In this document: piece after piece, positions 32,570 through 45,339 of the stretch
Numbering within the stretch: position 1 is the first letter of the stretch
Layout of the letters: every line of letters starts with the position of its first letter
NCBI RefSeq assembly: GCF_021730395.1
Contig: NC_069373.1
Coordinates: 49,070,501-49,134,500, forward strand
Direction of reading: 5' to 3'
Length of the DNA: 64,000 bases
Source: Mercenaria mercenaria
Lineage: Eukaryota; Mollusca; Bivalvia; Venerida; Veneridae
Made by a program: the position numbers and the translations under genes
The notes under the pieces: model-generated
What the model was told of the DNA's origin: nothing
The model's input: only the letters and a program-made list of their open reading frames with translations
Databases searched by the model: none

Positions 32570-33971
32570 AAAAGGAAAGATAAGCTAACTGGTAGAAATT
32601 ATTCCCAAACGTTCATTCTGAATTCAAATTAACACAATGTTTAAAGTATTCAAATAACGATATCTAAATACGTGCAGAGGCATTCATTTCGTATATAAAA
32701 GCCAACTAATATTAGTTTCGAATAACATATGTATGATATGTCATGTCTTTTGTTCTCTTTTTGATAACTTCCTTGTCTCGAATAAAATGAAATTTCATAA
32801 CATCTTTTTTCCATTCAATTTCTATTCGCCTTCACAAAAATAAATAACTAAGTACGCATGAATTCATGCGATACAATTCGTAAACGCAACCTAAAGTAAC
32901 ACAATAGTTCATACATTCCACCAATGTGTTTAAGTTATATTGAGTTAAAGGGTCCATCAACCTATACATCATGTTGAATTTGGTCTACATCTAAACTAAA
33001 AATTGCATTAATAATAAATCGTCGACAAAATATATTAATGGAGAAACTTATTAGTTTAATGACTTCGCAAAATTAAAAAAAAAGAAATCACAAAAATAAT
33101 GCTGATTCACAACCTACGAGAAAACTATTTCAAAAAGTCCGCTTTACAAAACATTAAGTTTTGACGAAATCCATATAAGAAATTTGAACGAATTATGCTG
33201 CTTTAATAGGCAAGTCTAGTTTGATCAAACTAAACGGCTTTACTTTGCATAAGAAGTTTGATTGTTTATTTGACACACGGAATTTCATCGTTTATTTCAA
33301 ACGCGAAGTTTGATTGTGTTTGATCGTTTCTTTCGCACAAGAAGTTTGATCGAAACCGTCAAATTTACTACGCACCAAGTGGCTCATCAAAACTGACTAA
33401 TCTAGTAACGAAACTAAGTTTTTTTTCGAGCCATGTACACAAACTTTAATTGAAACAGGCAGATCCGTTACAAGAAGTCTGGTCGCGCTTTGTTTTTAAA
33501 GTCAAAACTTAGAGTTTGTTCCTTTTCTTGTATACGTAAATAAACTAATAAACTTAATTAAGACAATATCTATTCCAAACAACACTCTGAACTCACATGC
33601 TTAATGTTTAATGCGCGCATGCGCGCGTGGGCGGGTGTGAGCTTATTTGTAGTCTTCACAGACAATCCATATCCGCCATTCCTTCAGAAAACGTGGGAGG
33701 ATGTCGCAAGAAGAAATTTATTACCTGGGTTATCGATGTATTCAAAAGTTACATAATTTGTTTGCGCAGAGGCGTTCCGTGTCAATACCCATCTAATATT
33801 ACGACACGTCGAGGCTGTACTGTATATAACAGTTTTCATGATAACTTCCTTGTCTAAAAATAGAAATGTTCGTTTTCAGTTAATATACCGATCCGTTAAA
33901 AGGATGTAATTTGGCAAAATTTTTGGTTTAAATATTGATAGTCCATTTCATGCTGGTCGACTTCTGTATTT
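32570..33971. other. Upstream region of the candidate gene 2 exon
   Basis: It contains several imperfect repeats of agtttgat(c/t)g between 33215 and 33350, including the palindrome agtttgatcaaact, and the GC-rich sites at 33615-33633. No open frame of coding character. Confidence 0.4.
33615..33633. promoter_or_regulatory. NRF1-like and EGR-like sites, candidate promoter
   Basis: GCGCATGCGC (33615-33624), a palindromic NRF1-type site, abuts GCGTGGGCG (33625-33633), an EGR-type site, in otherwise AT-rich DNA. It lies 1.1 kb upstream of the candidate first exon of gene 2 and of its presumed 5' UTR acceptor, which fits a promoter of that gene. Binding is not shown. Confidence 0.35.
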
Positions 33972-34194
33972 GAGCCGTACCATGAGAAAACCAACATAGT
34001 GGCTTTGCGAACAGCATGGATCCAGATCCGCGCAGTCTGGTCAGGTTCCATGCTGTTCGCTAACGGTTTCTCTAATTGCTATAGACTTTGAAAGCAAACA
34101 GCATGGATCCTAACCAGACTGCGCGGATGCGCAGGCTGGTCTGGATCCATGCTGGTCGCAAAGCCACTATGTTGGTTTTCTCATGGCACGGCTT
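33972..34194. mobile_element. Palindromic foldback MITE
   Basis: Starts gagccgtaccatgagaaaa, ends tctcatggcacggctt, flanked by ATTT on both sides (33968-33971, 34195-34198). A short deletion in the left arm (gatccagatccgcgcag) makes it 223 bp rather than 235. Confidence 0.9.
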
Positions 34195-34287
34195 ATTTCT
34201 ATTTCTTGGACTCGTTCTTATTCAGTCTACAAAATTTATACAAATATAAATGGATTTTATGACTTCCAGCCAAAGGAAGAAAGGCCC

Positions 34288-34565
34288 TATGCGGCCGAGT
34301 GTTGCGATCGCTGACGTTGAATCAATTGCCTCTCACTAAAGTAGGTTAGAAACGTCGCTGCTAGGATATAGATTGTTTTATGTTATGAAGCCATTTAGTT
34401 GGCTAACGGAAGGTCGATGGTTTTACCCATATTAGGTGGCTGCTGTTTTCTGAAACAATACCCAGAGGTACACCAGGGGTCATATATATCCATCGAAAGC
34501 TGGAAAAGTTGCCATATGACCTACATTGTGTTCGTATGGCATTAAACCCAGCAAAAAAGACTTTG
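34288..34565 (+). mobile_element. tRNA-Ser-derived SINE
   Basis: The head has gcggccgagtgttgcgatcg (degenerate A box) and a B-box-like ggttagaaacg about 45 nt on. The body includes gccatttagttggctaacgg and ends with gttgccatatgacc...attaaacccagcaaaaaa, shared with the other SINEs in the window. Confidence 0.75.
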
Positions 34566-34906
34566 TGTTCACACATTTTGATCCGTAGTACACTGAGTAT
34601 GGTAGCTAGACCTGCCTATGCGAAACCAAATAATAGAACTAAACTTTTGACAGTCAGTTTATTTTCATACATCCGGGTAATTATATATTAACCATTCGAC
34701 TCTTTACACCCACTACCTATGTATCATTTATGTAGGAGGAGACAGGTATAAACATGGATCATGTATCAGGCATGTTTAGATATAAACTTTAAATGTAAAA
34801 AAAAATCTTCATAAAATGAATTAAACTTGATTAAATATATAATTATACTAACTGTGTTTATATACCTATATTCACAATAATATGTCATGTATAACAGTCA
34901 CTTATT

Positions 34907-36350
34907 AAACAAGAGGGTCATGATGAATCTGGATCGCTCACCTGAATAGTGTATGCTACACTGACAAGTGTAAGAGATCAGGTAAGAAAGTCAAATGTAA
35001 GTAAGCATTGAGATCTTTTCCCAGTTGTGTGATCATGTTTCAAATGTCAAACGGATGCTAAAATATTAAGAAAGTAGGCCAGTAGGTCATATTTATGGTT
35101 ACTGAAAGTCAGTTTTAAGATCAGTGTGCAAAACTGTACATGACATCTAAATTTAAAGGCTGTATCTTTAAAAACATGAAAGTAGGTCAGTAGGTCAGGG
35201 TCGCAGTTAAGTGACCCCTTATTACTTGAGGTCATCAGGTAATTATAATCAAACAGTCTAGGAAATATGATCTGATAATTTTTAAAGTATTTTTCCTACA
35301 TAACTCATATAACAAGTGACCCCCAGGGCGGAGCCTCTTTTCACCCCAGGGGTATAATTTGAACAATATTGTCAGAGGTCCACTACACAATGCTTTGATA
35401 CCAAATATCAATGGCCTATGCCTTGAATCAGTCAAGACGATTTTTAATTTTTTTTAATGTAATTTAACTTGGGACACCCAGGACATCTTTTCACCTCAGG
35501 GGCATAATTTGAACATTCTTTGTAGAGGACCACAAGGGAATGCTACAAACAAAATATCAAAAGCCTAGGCCTTGCAGTTTTAGGCAAGAAGATTTTTAAA
35601 GTTGTTTTTTTTCTATATAAGTCTATGTAAAACTTGGGACCCCTGGGTGGGGGCTCTTACCAACACAGGGGAAATAATTTGAACACTGTTGGTAGAGGTC
35701 CACAAGGCAATGCTACATACCAAATATCAAAAGCCTAGGCCTTGCAGTTTTAGGCAAGAAGATTTTTAAAGTTTCTTTCCTATATAAGTCTATGTAAAAC
35801 TTGGGACCCCCGGGATGGGGCCTCTTTTCAGCTTAGGGTAATAATTTGAACAAACTTGGTACAGGACTACAATGCAATGCCACATATCAAATGTCAAAGG
35901 TCTAGGTCTTGTGGTTTCAGACAAGAAGATTTTTAAAGTTTTTTTCCTATATAAGTCTATGTAAAACTTGGGACCCCCGGGGCGGGGCCTCTTTTCACTT
36001 CAGGGGCATAATTTGAATAACTTTCATAGAGGGTTATTAGATAATGTCCCATGCCAAATATCAAGGCTCTATGCCTTGCTGTTTTGGGCAGGAAGATTTT
36101 AAAAGTATTTCCGTTCGGTTGCCATGGCAACCAGAGTGTGGAATTCAGTTCTTTGAACAATTTTGAAAGGGGGCCACCCAAGGATCATTCTGTGATGTTT
36201 GTTGTAAATCTGCCCAGTGGTTTTCAAGGAAAAGACTTTTTTTAGAAAATGTTGACGGACGGACAACACACGACGGACGACACACGACGGACGACAGACA
36301 TTGAGCGGTCACAAAAGCTCACCATGAGCCTTTGGCTTAGGAGAGCTAAA
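34907..36350. mobile_element. Tandem-repeat-bearing element, inverse orientation to 27402-31378
   Basis: Starts aaacaagagggtcatgatga, ends with gacggacgacacacgacgg then ctcaccatgagcctttggct and gagagctaaa. Between about 35285 and 36090 there are about five units of ~175 bp (aacttgggaccccc, cataatttgaac, aaatatcaaaagcctaggcc). No coding frame. Confidence 0.75.
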
Positions 36351-36552
36351 ACGTCCAGTTTTAAGTAGTAGTATACATTTATACTATACTTAGTTATATG
36401 TATTTGGTATGTACTATTTTACCTTTCAAACAGTACTAATAGGAAGTAAGTGTTTATATTCTTAGATATAAATCTCGGTCTAATATATCTTTAAAATTTA
36501 TTTACGACAAGACATGTGTAAATGAGGATCGTGTATCATGTATAAGACATTT

Positions 36553-36746
36553 GAGCCGTGCCATGGGAAAACCAAGATAGTGGCTTTGCGACCAGCATGA
36601 ATCCAGACCAGCCTGCGCATCAGCGCAGTCTGGTCAGGATCCATGCTGTTCGCTAACGGTTTCTCCAATCCCAACAGGTTTTAAAAGCGAACAGCATGGA
36701 TCCTGACCAGACGCGCAGTCTATGTTGGTTTTCCATGTCGCGGCTC
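36553..36746. mobile_element. Palindromic foldback MITE, internally deleted
   Basis: Starts gagccgtgccatgggaaaac and ends tccatgtcgcggctc; the right arm lacks about 40 bp (gaccagacgcgcagtc joins directly to tatgttgg). Flanks are ATTT and AGTT. Confidence 0.85.
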
Positions 36747-37079
36747 AGTTTATTTTTAAATGGTTTTATCGTAAAAGTTTCGTATCATTTTACGACCGCA
36801 TCGGTAATAATGAAATAAAAAACGAGTGCATTTCTTCAGTAAATTAGCATGAAAGTGATAACAATAGGAAATTGAAATTATTGTAATGAATGCGTTTTAA
36901 TCTAATCTAATTAAGGGGTTGCTCAGCCGGATATCAGGGATTAGAATATCTTGACCCGGAATACGGATATGTATTAATGAGGGGTGTTCAATAAATACCC
37001 TTCCATTTCTTCATGTATCATAAAAAGCAATAAAACTGTTATATAACGTAGATTAGGGAATACATTTTAGGCCCCATAA

Positions 37080-37830
37080 CCCCGTTTATTCCTTTACATA
37101 CATGAAACATTCACATACACATATACAATAACCAAGTAAACAAAAGCAATGCAATAAAATGCAACAACACATATATACCTGTATAAAATGAATAAGTATA
37201 AATTTTAGTTTTACAACCAAATTTATCATAATTATATGTATCGATTCAATCATAATATTTCATATGTATGTAGAAGGAGGTTGACTGTTGAAAAAGGAAG
37301 GGGATAACTAAGAAACTTTAAGGAAAAAGAACAACGATGGGATCGTCTCCATTTTCCTTGAAAAACTTTATTAAATTTTTATTTAAAAGAGGGGAAATTT
37401 TGGTGTGGCTACATATTAGTTAAAAAGACCTTTGGATTCATATTTATAAAGTCTGTCTTTCATTAAAGCTATTTCTTTTTCCAGGGATATACGCAAATAT
37501 AGATAGTTAAGAAAGTGTTTAAACTTTGGAATTGTCTTCCTGTATTTCATTCTAAAAAGGAAAAACTTGCATAATATAATAACAAAATTTATTGAGGTTT
37601 TCATTTTAGTATTTCCTGTACAACCGAAACAGACATCTTCAAAATTGACTGTATATGGGACATTTCTAGTTTATTCCACAAAGCCTGCACGTGCTGGCAC
37701 TCCCAATACAAATGCTCAGTTGTTTCAATGTTCATATTGCAGAAATCACATAGATTACTGGAAACCAATTTACATGTATATAGATATTTGTTTGTTGGTA
37801 ATGCAACAACTGTTTTCTGTACTCGGAAAG
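37080..37830 (-). mobile_element. Tx1/L1-like LINE, C-terminal part, separated by an insertion
   Basis: The minus strand reads LCDFCNMNIETTEHLYWECQ (the zinc-knuckle-like end of L1/Tx1 ORF2) and then FRMKYRKTIPKFKHFLNYL and EKEIALMKDRLYKY, the usual ORF2 end. The upstream part of the same frame type ends abruptly at 42624, after the younger LINE, so the two parts are one element split by it. Confidence 0.7.
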
Positions 37831-38494
37831 TTAGTAGAGTAAAGTTTGATAATCACAGAAATGTTACAGTTAGGTGTATGAAAATTATACTGCAGAAAAT
37901 TTAATTACAAAATTAAAACTTTGTGATTGGTTAGATATTTTTACAGTTAAATCTGTGCAGGAATCATGATTATTTCTTAAAGATACTTTTTTTATCAGTT
38001 TTAGATAGCATTGCACCGGTAAAGGAAGTACGTCTCGAACAGAGGAGTGAACCATGGATGGATTCTGAAAAGTATGAATTGATAAAAAGTAGACATTCAC
38101 TTTTTATAGATTGAAGAAGACTGGTAATAAATTTCTATAAAGCCTACAGTTCTTTGAGAAATTAAGTACAAAGAAAAGTTAAAGTGTCAATATCTGAATT
38201 TGTAAAAATCAAAATTGAAGAAAATAGAAAAAATCCTAAAAAATTATGGCCTCAACTTAAAGAATTAGGATACAGTAACAAAAGCAAATCGTCTCCAAAT
38301 ATTGTTCTTAAGTTATAATTTTTTAAAAGAGAAATCCTATTTCAGTTAGATTTAAGCTCCATACGGTCAGTGAAGATTTTGTATTGAAACAGTTGAATAA
38401 ATTAAACTGTTCCAAAAGCTCTGGCCTTGACAATATACCTGCTAGATTCCTTAGGGATGCTGCACCATATTTGAAAATACATATTACATTTTTA

Positions 38495-39705
38495 GCTCAA
38501 CTATTCGAAGAATAAGTAGAGCTATCCTACTCACCACGGCGTCGGCGTCGGCGTCACACCTTGGTTAAGTTTTTCGTACCAGTCCACATTTTGACAAAGT
38601 CTTTTGAGATAAAGCTTTGAAACTTTCAACACTTGTTTACCATCATCATGGCCAGTTATAGGCAAGAGCACATAACTCCATCAAGGATTTTGGCTGAATT
38701 ATGGCCCCTTTTGACTCAGAAATCATGGTTAAGTTTTTCATACCAGTTCATATTTTGTCAAAGTCTTTTAAGATAAAGCTTTGAAACTTTCAACACTTCT
38801 TTACCATCACCATGGCCAGTTATAGGCAAGAGTGCATAACTCCATCAGGGATTTTGGCTGAATTACGGCCCCTTTTGACTTAGAAATCTTGGTTAAGTTT
38901 TTCGTACCACTTCATATTTAGACAAAGTCTTTTGAGATAAAGCTTTGAAACTTTCAACCCTTGTTTACCATCACCATGTCCAGTTATATGCAAGAGCACA
39001 TAACTCCGTCAAGGAGTTTGGCTGAATTATGGCCCTTTTTGACTTAGAAATCTGGGTTAATATTTCGTACCAGTTCATATTTTGACAAAGTCTTTTGAGA
39101 TAAAGCTTTGAAACTTTAAACACCTGTTAACCATCACCATGTCCAGTTATAGGCAAGAATACATAACTCCATCAAGGATTTTGGCTGAATTATGGCCCCT
39201 TTTGACTTAGAAATCTTGGTTAAGTTTTTCGTACCAGTTCATATTTTTTGTAAAGTGTTTGACATATGGCTTTGAAACTTTTATCACTTGTTTAATATAA
39301 TAGTCTCTATCTGTAGGAAAAAGAACATAACTCTGTCATCTATTTTGGCTGAATTATGGCCCTTTTTGGACTTGGAAATTGGTTCTGTTTTCATACAAGT
39401 CCATGTTTTGTCAAAACTATTTGACATATGGCTTTTAAACTTTGAACACTTGTTTATCATTATGATTTCCATCTGTCGGCAAGAGTACATAACTATTTTG
39501 ACTGAATTATGGCCCTTTTTGGACTTTGAAATTGGCTCATTTATTGCCATTTAGTGCAAGACTTATCGAAATCAAAGTAATACAGGAACATTGTTTGTCT
39601 AATCTATTTTTTTATTTTGTCTGAATATCCGTGGAAATATTTTGACCCCATTCTTCAATCAATTCTTCGAATAGTCGAGCACGCTGTCATCAGACAGCTC
39701 TTGTT
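38495..39705. mobile_element. TIR element with ~180-bp internal tandem units, inserted in the LINE
   Basis: Terminal inverted repeats of about 19 bp (gctcaactattcgaagaat left, inverse attcttcgaatagtcgagc right). Inside are about six units with aagtcttttgagataaagc, gaaactttcaacactt, aattatggccccttttgac. No coding capacity, so non-autonomous. LINE sequence continues on both sides. Confidence 0.78.
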
Positions 39706-40775
39706 AATAAATGGTTCTATTGTAAACAATGATGTACCTACCACTGTTTAAGAAAAATAGCAGCTGAATGTTTCCAATTATAGACCTGTCAGTATTTTAG
39801 TTATTGTATCCAAAAGTTTGGACCGTGCAGTATATACATGTAATCAACTTGAATCATATTTGGTAAAATATTGACTACTTTATGAATTTCAAAGTGGTTT
39901 TAGATGAAAGTATTCCATTGAGGCATGTCTCATTCATTTAATAGATCACATACTAAAACAATCTGGTAGAGGTTTATTAACTGGAATGATATGCCCGATC
40001 TACAAAAAGCTTTTGACACAGTAGATCATTCCATTATGTGTGATAAATTACAGGACATGGGCGTTGACTCAATGGAATGGTTTCGCTCATACTTATCTAG
40101 CAGAAGTCAGCCTGTACAAATTAACAATGCTACATCTGAATTTAGAGTTATAGTGTGCGGGGTGCCACAGGATAGTATACGGGCCTCTTCTATATCTGTG
40201 TTATGTTAATGACATGAGTATAAGTATAAGCTCCAAAAGTAAACTTACACTATATGCAGATGACAGTGCCATGATTCTCTTTTACCATTTTAAATTATAG
40301 GTGAAGTACTGGGTAAAGAGCTGGAAGTTGTAGTGATTGGCTGATTGACAATAAACTTTCCCTTCACATGTGTAAAACTGAATGTATTCTGTTTGATTCC
40401 AAACAAAGGCTTCACAAGATACCAGAATTCACTGTCACCTGCAGTAGTCATAATATCAAGGCCCAAAACTCAAAACTTAAATATCTTGGGTCTGTGCTTG
40501 ATAATGATTTGTCTGGAAATTCTGTTGTTAATAATATTGTACACAAGGTAAATTCTAGAATTAAGTTTTTGTACAAGCAGAGTAGCTTCCTGAGTAATTC
40601 AATGCGCGTAACTCTGTGCAATTCTCTTATTCAATGTTATTTTGATTACGCATGTGCATCTTGGTACAATGGACTTAGTAAACAACCTAAGAGTAAACTG
40701 CAGGTTGCACAAAACAAAGTTTTAAGTTTCATCAATAATGTTAATTGCAGGACATCTTTAAGAGCTGTTGATTTT

Positions 40776-41465
40776 CACACTCTATAACGTGATAACGCGA
40801 CATCACAGGACAACAGACACCATATCGGACAACGTGACACTTTTGCGAGATTGTTTTCGTGGTGCAGTCAGTATTTTCAATTTTGCCAATACATAATGTG
40901 AATAAATGAAAACCAGGTTCCTACCAGGTTTCGAGGATAGAAAGAGGCATCTAAAGGAATGTTTTCTGAATTAAAAAGACCACCAAATAATCACACAGCT
41001 AATCCACGGCCAGATTTTCATTGTTTTGGATATTGAACCGTTGATTTTTCTCATTTCTGAAGCAAAAAGCTTGGCATTTTCCTCAATAAAAAGCCCGGCA
41101 GTTTATCTCCGTGTCTGCCAAATTTCCCGGCGAAATCTTCATTACTTTCGAAAATACGAGATGTTAAAGTCGGATGGGTAGACCAAAATGTTCTGTCTGA
41201 CACCACATGATTCGCAGGGAAGGTTCTTACTGACACCAATTTTTGATGATAAGATGTTCTGTCTGACACCAACATTTGAGCATACGTTTGATTGCCTTTA
41301 TTTCGCTCGGTTTCCAGTATTTTATCGAATTTACGCATGTTTTTGGGTATAACGGGTCGTTAAATTCATTTTCCTAATAAGGGTTTAGGTTATAATGTAG
41401 AATTCACCGGAATTCGGTCGAAAATGTGCCTTCGTGGTGTAGTTAAAAGAAGTATCCATAAAAAA

Positions 41466-41553
<88 letters not shown>

Positions 41554-41765
41554 TAGCACTTTTTTGCTTATTCATAAACATTCCTTTCGATGCCTCATTC
41601 TATCCTCGAAACTTGGTAGGAATCTGGTTTTCATTAATACACATTGTGTACAGACAAAATTGAAAATACTTACTTCAAAACGACAACAATCTCGTTAAAG
41701 AATCACGTTGTCCGATCTGGTGTCATGTTGTCATGTGGTGTCGCGTTATCACGTTATAGAGTGTG
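40776..41765. mobile_element. 990-bp TIR element inserted in the LINE
   Basis: Terminal inverted repeats of about 57 bp (cacactctataacgtgataa... left) are flanked by ATTTT at 40771-40775 and 41766-41770. Inside are repeats of tgtctgacacca and a long (TA)n run. The LINE thumb frame stops at the left border and resumes after the right. A related piece is at 59330-59400. No transposase is encoded. Confidence 0.88.
41467..41551. repeat. (TA)n microsatellite, ~42 units
   Basis: A perfect run of ta/at dinucleotides inside the 990-bp TIR element. The long frames across it on both strands are artefacts. Confidence 0.97.
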
Positions 41766-42177
41766 ATTTTTAAGAATTGGGGTTTTTAAATATTGAAGAA
41801 AGGTGCCGGTAGATGAGACTAAACCATGCTCATAAAATATTCTACAATGAGTGTCCTAGTTATTTAAAAGAGAACTTTATGAAAACAAGTGGCATGCATA
41901 GTTATGGAAGCAAAGATACTTTTTTTATTCCACTAGTAAATGGTTTTACAAAAAGTACTTTTCTTTAGGTGCATTCGTGATTGGAATGATCTTAAACGTG
42001 CTGTTAAACAGTATTTGATGGACAAAAAGGTGTTTCATGAGAATTCAGAATACCTGTACTTTTAAACTGTGGGTTTTTAAAAAAAGTTTTAGTTGTAACA
42101 AACATATATATTATTATGTTTTAAGTTATGTATAGCTGTTCGTGCATGGTTGCACATTTATGAACATTTTTTACTAT

Positions 42178-42335
42178 GGCTACCAACATCTTGCCAGTGT
42201 TATATCTGTGGCTGACAACATCTTGCCAGTGTTATATCTGTGGCTAACAGCATCTTGCCAGTGTTATATCTGTGGCTAACAACATCTTGCCAGTGTTATA
42301 TCTATGGCTACCAAACTTTGCCAGTATTTATATCT
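42178..42335 (+). repeat. 32-bp minisatellite, ~4.5 units
   Basis: The unit ggctaacaacatcttgccag + tgttatatctgt repeats with one or two changes per copy, in the 3' untranslated part of the LINE. Confidence 0.9.
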
Positions 42336-42626
42336 TACTTCTTTAGTACATCTTAAGCTATGTGATTTTTGGTTTTTATTAGTATAATGTAAGATCATGG
42401 AGGCCGATGGAAATAAGTCTTCGGACTTCATCGGGTTATCCTGTGCAGACATATGTCATTAAACTTTGACTGTGATATTATAGCATTATTGTGATGTTGT
42501 GGTATAAATTGTCAGTATTATTTATTTGACTAGTATAGTTATTTGTCTGTGATAGATTGTTAAAAATGTGCTACAAACTGTAGTTAGGCATATTGCACGA
42601 ATAAAATCTTATCTTACCTTATCTTA

Positions 42627-44450
42627 ACACATTAAGAATCTAAACTGAAAGCTTCGAAGTGTTGTAAGCGGTAGTGTATATATACGCTTCCAGTTAATGT
42701 CACAATTTTCAAATTTTTTGTTCCATTTGTTTTCTGCTTTTATGCTTTCAATGGGCATACACTTTATTTGAGTCTTATATAAGAATTGATTAGGTTTATC
42801 AATGGTTTTTATTTTACTAATTAATGTGTTGTCCCCAATATTAATGAAGAAATTTTGAGTCATATATTTCATGCTACTTTTTGGATTACTCTGTTAATTT
42901 AAAATAGTTAAGTTAATCATGTTCCTCTAAATCTAAAATTTGTTTCGCTTCATTAAATCCGTAAAAAACATTTCTTCCTAAAGTCGAACGACTGGTCTAT
43001 ATATTATATATTTTTATTATACCAGTTATTCCAGAACATTGTTTTGTTTTGCATTCGTACTTCCGATATATTTCATATAACATGTTTTATATCTTCTCTT
43101 ATTTGGTTGTATTCGTGACTTATCTTAAACCACGCAATTATAATATCCTTTAAGATACGCTATTATTGCAGAGAAGATTTATGTCATTTTTATTTATTTA
43201 TTTATTTATTTAACTGAGCACCAAACTTTTCAAGAGCATTTACATAAAACAGTTTCCAGGAACATTTATTCTCATCACATATCAGTCGTTTTACCCAACA
43301 GGCTTCAATGGAATGCAGAGACAGTCTAATATCTGTTAATTTAAACCCTCCCAGTTCGTAGTCCTTAATTAAAACATTACGCTTTATTGTTTTCAGATTT
43401 ATTATCCCACCGTTTGGATAATATCTATTATTATATTTTCTGATGGATTCGGCAGGACAGTAAAGGGATACGAGTTTTGGCAGAGCAAACGTTTTTATTA
43501 TAGTCACTTTACCTAAAAGAATGAGTTTTCGGTGATGCCATTGCTTTAAACAGTTTTTGAATTCTTGTAATTTAGGCTCAAAGTTTAATTTTATATTTGA
43601 TCCCTGTCATTGTAAAATGTCATAATAAGAGTTTTTGCGCTTTTTGATGTCCAAATAATTTTTTTCTTTGTTGCGTACTTCACATCTGAGTTTTTTAATG
43701 ATCCTATTCTAAGTACTATTATTTTTGTTATATAAAGATTTAGTCTCGAAACATTGCCAAAATTAGTTATAACATCTATTAATCTCTCAAACGATTCTTT
43801 GTTACCGTTATTAACATAAGTGGCATCATCTGCAAAAAGTGTTTGTTTTATTTCCGTATTTCCTATATTGATTCACTGAATGTGTTTATCTGTTCTTATA
43901 TTATTCGTTAATACTTCCATGCAAACAATAAACAGCGGAAAAGAAAGAGGGCATCCCTGTTGAACCCCATGTTCAATTTGGACACTTTCGGATAAAAAAA
44001 TCATAATTAATAATTAGACTGGTGATATCGCTATAAAACAGTTCTACCCATTTAATGAATGACTGCCCAAAACTGAAGTGCTTTAAACATTCAAAACTAT
44101 CAAACGCCTTTTCATAATCTGAAAACAAAAGAAGACGCACATTTTCTCCATGATATCTACCCTACGTGAATCCAGTTTGTTCATAACTTATAATATGAGG
44201 TTAAATGTTTTAAGTCGGTTAGAGATAGTTTTTGTTGCAACATTTAGTAAAAAAACTAATTGGTCGCCAATTTGCTAGTGATGTCTGGTCTTTATCAGAT
44301 TTGGGTAATAATGTTAAAATAATTTGTTTTTGCAGGGCTGACATTTCTCCCTTCCCATTTGAATAATTAAGGGCGTTTATGAAATATATCGTAATGTCTT
44401 TCCAAAATGTCAACTACCAATTTCGTTATATTCTTTCTGCATTTCGTTTT
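42627..44450 (-). mobile_element. Tx1/L1-like LINE, RT and C-terminal part, decayed
   Basis: From right to left: RT fingers (LPKSDKDQTSLANWRPISF; about 44260-44330), QQGCPLS (about 43950), catalytic FADDATYVNN (about 43830), then LKTIKRNVLIKDYELGGF with KLTDIRLSLHSIEACWVK (43202-43507), and LRSFQFRFLM at the left edge. Motifs are those of L1/Tx1 ORF2. Frameshifts and stops are present. It ends abruptly where the plus-strand LINE begins. Confidence 0.78.
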
Positions 44451-45339
44451 TCGAGATTTGCGAAGTATTTGGCGAAGTATTCATTATATTTCCTTTTATT
44501 AATTCCTATAAAATATCAGACTGTGCTGTTGCACTGAATTCAGCAGTATCAGTAATACTTTTCTTTATCAAAATTTGAAAGTTCTCTTTTAATAAAAGAC
44601 TGTTGTTAAATTTAAAGCAACCTGGTCCTCTTTCTCTTTCTATGTTACTGAAATTTCATATTGGATACTGTAACATATCTATACAAAATTGTACTTTAAG
44701 GTATATGTAAATTAAGCTATTTAAGATTTTACATTTTACCGCTTTTTCAAAAGTATAAAGCTGTGATTGAGGCAGGTCACAAATATCATCCCCCGATGTA
44801 TCAAGGGTAAATGGCAATTTGGAAGTTAAATCCAATTTCAAATTTAACTGCATCTTGTGAAAAGGTGATGGTCATTATTACAAAAGTAAAAGATACATAT
44901 TATACCTATTATATTTTCACATACATATACATGTATTACTATCAAAGATATGTGTACATTGTTAACATTTAACAAAACGTTTCATTTTAACCATGATTTA
45001 CACTTTGTTATCAAAACCTATCATACAATATTGACATTCTAATAAATTTCGCGTGTCATAAGGCAAGGCTGAAAAAGTTTCATTCACACATGAATTTACA
45101 TCTTCTTAACAAAAACTCAACATTTAAATTAAGTTTCATGAGACATCAATTCAAGTTTATAGAGTGAAAGGAAAAGCTCGTCCGTTCTAATATTAATAAA
45201 CGATTAGATTTGATAATATGTAGTGCGTAATCCAATCAGTATTTAATAATGTACATATTCTTGGTAGACTTACAATAAGAAACGTGTATAAATATTCATA
45301 ATAAAATGTTGCAAAGTTTATATTTTACTTAAAGGCATA
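44450..45339. other. Non-coding stretch
   Basis: It may include the 5' side of the Tx1-like LINE up to about 44870. No gene seen. Confidence 0.35.

Larger units (their letters stand above)
37830..42626 (+). mobile_element. CR1/Jockey-like LINE, decayed, carrying two nested insertions
   Basis: Pieces: linker (APVKEVRLEQRSEPWMDS frame, 38000-38070), RT fingers (LNCSKSSGLDNIPARFL; 38395-38460), palm (DLQKAFDTVDHSIMCDKL at 39991; VCGVPQ), catalytic LYADDSA near 40250, thumb (LKYLGSVLDNDLSGNSVVNN), and an ORF end near 42060. The 3' end is an AATAAA followed by (TTATC)-like repeats at 42600-42626. Several stops and frameshifts. The 5' boundary is uncertain (37830-37905). Confidence 0.75.

Noticed and set aside
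39284-39554. Paired 88-codon frames on both strands
   Set aside because: They fall in the tandem-unit TIR element and reflect its repeats, not a gene.
41390-41663. Ile-Tyr repeat proteins on both strands
   Set aside because: They are translations of the (TA)n microsatellite.
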